Part shown: in pieces, positions 61,301 to 64,000 of the stretch
Numbering within the stretch: position 1 is the first letter of the stretch
How the letters are laid out: every line of letters begins with the position of its first letter
From: Atherinomorus stipes
Lineage: Eukaryota; Chordata; Actinopteri; Atheriniformes; Atherinidae
Length of the DNA stretch: 64,000 nucleotides
NCBI GenBank assembly: GCA_023101725.1
Contig: JALJCO010003062.1
Coordinates: 434,001-498,000 of the forward strand
Direction of reading: 5' to 3'
Translations under genes and position numbers: made by a program
Notes under the pieces: model-generated
Databases searched by the model: none
What the model was told of the DNA's origin: nothing
The model's input: only the letters and a program-made list of their open reading frames with translations

Positions 61301-61636
61301 CTACACCTGCATGTCATAAATATAATCAACAATAGGTCATAATCAACAATAGCCCATAAATGACGTACATCGGACGTAGAACACATCAAAGGGTCCTAAA
61401 TAACGTCACAGGACCATAAACGAACATCTGGGTGTCATAAATCTTAATTTAAACATCAATGGTTCATAAAATGACGTCACAGGACCATAAAAGACATCTG
61501 GGGCCATAAATGACGTACAGCGGACGTACAACACATCAATAGGGTCATAAATGACGTCACAGGGTCATAAATGACACCTGGGGGTCATAAATCATACATT
61601 TTGACTAAAGGTGTCCTTGTATATCTCTCTGAGAGT

Positions 61637-63235
61637 GATTGATTGGTGAGAGTAATACTGTGTGCGCATTCTCGTATGATGTAACAGTCGGTAGCTAACA
61701 ACCATTCTGCTAGCAGTTAGCAACATTCAGACAATGACATCTGTTTTACTTGTATTTGTGACATGATGAGAGAATCTGTACCCGCTGTCTGCAACAGGAC
61801 TTGGCTCGTTGTGCCATGACTGGGGAGGGACCTGTGCATCTGGCAGGCTGATCTTGCGCAGGCGCATTATTCAAAAATTTGCTAACAGTATCTGCTTTCT
61901 GAATTGCTGAAAACATTGAGAAAAACAACAAGCTCATTTGCATGAGCCAATTCCCCCCCCCCAGCAAACTGCAAGAATATCGCTATACTATATTTAACAG
62001 AAAGTTATGGCTTGCCTGAGGTAATATGAACCTTTAGACAATAATTTTCTAGATTTTCTTCTAAAACACATCAGAGCTTACAGTCCCTGTGTCTCCTGAC
62101 AAATCTCTGCCTCTACACTTCAACTCTGGCTTCGCTGAGTCCCTCATGTCACCCCTCAGAAAACACACGGATTAATTGTTCAATCAGCCATGTAATGAAT
62201 CCCACCATCCTGAATCCCCAGCTCATTAACTGCACAGCAGGTTGCACCGCTAAGTTAGATAACTTGTGTCTGGCCTACGCGGTTTCCACCTCACAGCAGA
62301 GCCAATTCGCTTAATTCCCGTTTGTCATTTCAAGTTTAACTGTCTTCCTGTTTTATGTCGCGGCTGTTTTCATGCAGCAGAGGAAGTTGTGTCTCTGTGA
62401 GTGCTCTGATGTCCTGTTTAACACGCCGCTGTCACTGCATTTATCACAGAGCTCCTCACGCTGCCGGCCTGTGACAGGAAATGGGGCGAATCTTGGCCCT
62501 GCTACACTGTTCAGCACCATGTTGGCAGCGTGACAGCCGTGTCTCATTTCACTGTACGAGGCCTGAAACAGAAACGGGGTCATAAATTAGAATCAGGCCG
62601 AAGCTATATATGGCCCCACTGATGTCTAAGTTGGGGAACTGTGCGAGATATGTTCACATTTGCTAAAGTGAAATATAGTTGAATGTGCAATGAAAGTTGG
62701 ACTTCCACAATATTGGTTGTAAAAGTTTCCTCTGTCCACGGTGGCTGTGCAGAAATCCCCCAAGACTCTAATGTAACAGCTGGGAGGTAAAACTTGCCAA
62801 CTTCATTCAGTGCAAAAATGTTCCAGCTAAAGCTAAAATGAGAAGCTGGATTTCAAAATGGGAAAAACAGCTCCTGCCGCAGGGCTCCAGACCTCTCAGG
62901 GTGTCCCCAAAATACCTCAAACTAATTGAACACAGAAAACCTGAAGCCAGATAATCTAATTCCAACACTGGAGTGATGGCTGGCTTCAGGGTTTCAGGTC
63001 TGTAATCTTTTTTTCTTTTAGCCCATAATCTCCAACTGGGGGTTTTCCGCCTTCGTTTTCTGAATAGAAAGGGCTTGTCTGAAAGGGTTTTAGGTTTTTA
63101 AGGTGTTTTTTGGACTTTTCAAGATGGTCTTTTTGCAGAAGTTGTTTAAAGGATGATGTTTCTGTGTCACAACTGAAGCCATTTCACACAAACTCAGCAG
63201 ATGTTCAGGAGAATGTGGACAAAAAAAGATGTAGA
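61637..63235. other. Non-repetitive sequence, no gene recognised
   Basis: The sequence becomes balanced in composition. Frames at 61746-61967 and 62353-62583 (minus) have no domain. The block 62090-62600 looks unique and could include conserved non-coding DNA. Confidence 0.35.
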
Positions 63236-63655
63236 AATATTGAATTGATGTAAAAAGGGAGAAGGACGGGAAATAAAAAACACAAAAAAAAAAAAATAAA
63301 AAAAACAAGAAAAAAAATAAATAAAAGAGAATAAAAAAAAAAGGGAAAAAAAGGGAAAAAAAAAAAAAAGAAGGGGGGAAAAAAAAATAAAAGAAAAGAA
63401 TAAGGAAAAACGGAGAGAGAGGAGAAAAAGGAGGAAAGCAGACGAAAAAAAAAAAAAAAAAAAAAATATATATATAAAAATTAACAAGAAAATAAAAGAA
63501 AAAAAAAAAACCCCCCAGGAAGGAAGAGGACAGAGGGAGGAAAAAAGAAAAAAATAAAAAAAAAAAAAAAGGAAATAAAATAAAATAAAAATAAGACAAC
63601 ATCCAGGGAAGCGGCGCCCCCGCCCGCAGGGAAAAAAAAAAAAATATAACCCACT
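63236..63655 (+). repeat. Polypurine low-complexity tract
   Basis: About 400 bp of nearly pure A/G, with long A runs, a short CCCCCC island (63511) and GCGGCGCCCCCGCCCGCAGG at 63611-63630. Minus-strand frames here (63090-63739) are Phe-rich shadows. Long homopolymers make the exact sequence doubtful. Confidence 0.9.
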
Positions 63656-64000
63656 GTGATCCTTATTTTTTTTTCCCCCACCTTTGCTGTCCACGTGAGC
63701 AGTTCTCTGTCTCATCTTTGGATGTTCTGGGGATTTCATTCAGAGACAAGGTGAAAAATCTCCGGAAGAAGTTTTTCACAAATGTTGCCACCACACTATA
63801 AAATCTTTAGAATATTTTCAGGACCAGTGCATTTTTGAAAAACGGCTTGACATCAGTGATATCTGGAAAATTTACAGTCGTCCTCAAAATTATTCATACT
63901 CTCCAATTAAAGAAGGAAGAAAATCAGCTGTCAGTGAAATAAGTTGAAATTGATAAAGGTAATAGTAAATAAAAATTCTATGAAAATCATGACTTTGATG

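Larger units (their letters stand above)
48223..61630. mobile_element. Giant palindromic element, Polinton/Maverick-like termini
   Basis: The sequence begins AGAGAGATATACAAGGACAC and ends with the exact complement. The hexamer GAGAGT flanks both ends (48217-48222 and 61631-61636). The left arm runs to about 54475 and the right arm starts near 55225, giving inverted arms of about 6.25 and 6.4 kb around a 750-bp centre. Arm pairs I compared differ at about 1% of positions, plus minisatellite copy number. Six-bp target duplications with 5'-AG ends are characteristic of Polinton/Maverick elements, but no protein-primed polymerase, integrase, ATPase, protease or capsid frame is visible. Alternatives are a foldback-type transposon, an inverted segmental duplication or an assembly artefact. 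Confidence 0.7.
55225..61630 (-). repeat. Right arm of the giant palindrome
   Basis: This is the inverted partner of the left arm and about 150 bp longer. The excess corresponds to about two extra 71-bp minisatellite units. Every open frame in the left arm has a mirror image here (for example 60491-60688 minus against 49164-49361 plus). That follows from duplication and is no evidence of coding. Confidence 0.95.

Noticed and set aside
48223..61630. Palindrome as a simple read-folding artefact
   Set aside because: Not fully excluded, but about 1% substitutions, different minisatellite counts, AG...CT ends and a matching flanking hexamer are not expected from one folded read.
63090..63739. Phe-rich minus-strand frames of 170-181 codons
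   Set aside because: They are pure shadows of the polypurine tract and do not look like a membrane protein.

Overview
This is about 64 kb of nuclear DNA from a bony fish, probably a percomorph teleost. The evidence is the set of recognisable elements: tRNA-derived fish SINEs, hAT and PIF/Harbinger-type MITEs, TTAA-ended elements and a widespread fish non-LTR 3' end. The sequence is AT-rich, with many microsatellites and one very G-rich retroelement block. I find no intact host protein gene, rRNA or functional tRNA. Most long open frames are chance frames in low-complexity sequence. The only coding traces are a THAP-like N-terminal fragment (1159-1329), a frameshifted exon resembling the P2X7 C-terminal-domain family (1913-2152, minus), and one short exon-like block present in both arms of a giant palindrome. 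All family names come from pattern recognition, without database searches.

Layout. 0-6.7 kb: a Harbinger-type MITE, the coding remnants, a foldback MITE and dispersed repeats. 7.25-9.21 kb: a 1,954-bp element with an exact 8-bp target duplication and about 760-bp inverted arms, containing three tRNA-like modules. 10.3-11.3 kb: a Harbinger-like and a hAT MITE. 12.4-16.6 kb: a nested inverted-repeat DNA element split by a 3.1-kb G-rich retroelement. 16.8-17.4 and 44.3-44.9 kb: two copies of one repeat whose inner segment is flipped relative to its flank. 17.4-29 kb: mostly unannotated, with a SINE, microsatellites and a CpG-rich promoter-like block at 24-25.1 kb. 29-47 kb: SINEs, an LTR-like block, a non-LTR 3' region split by a hAT element, a nested G-rich retroelement, a Harbinger MITE, and a 1,389-bp hAT element with a perfect 8-bp target duplication. 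46.9-47.9 kb: a foldback element with a SINE in its loop.

The outstanding feature is at 48223-61630: a 13.4-kb, nearly perfect palindrome. Its arms are 6.2-6.4 kb and roughly 99% alike by eye, and the unpaired centre is about 0.75 kb. It starts with AG and ends with CT, and is flanked on both sides by the hexamer GAGAGT. Six-bp target duplication plus AG...CT termini is the signature of Polinton/Maverick elements, yet no Polinton gene is visible and the inverted repeat is far longer than usual. Each arm holds about 300 bp of subterminal repeats, a 71-bp minisatellite (about 12 units against 14), an embedded hAT remnant and the exon-like block. I read it as a gene-less, palindromic Polinton-like or foldback element. 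An assembly artefact must be excluded, although the arm differences argue against a simple one.
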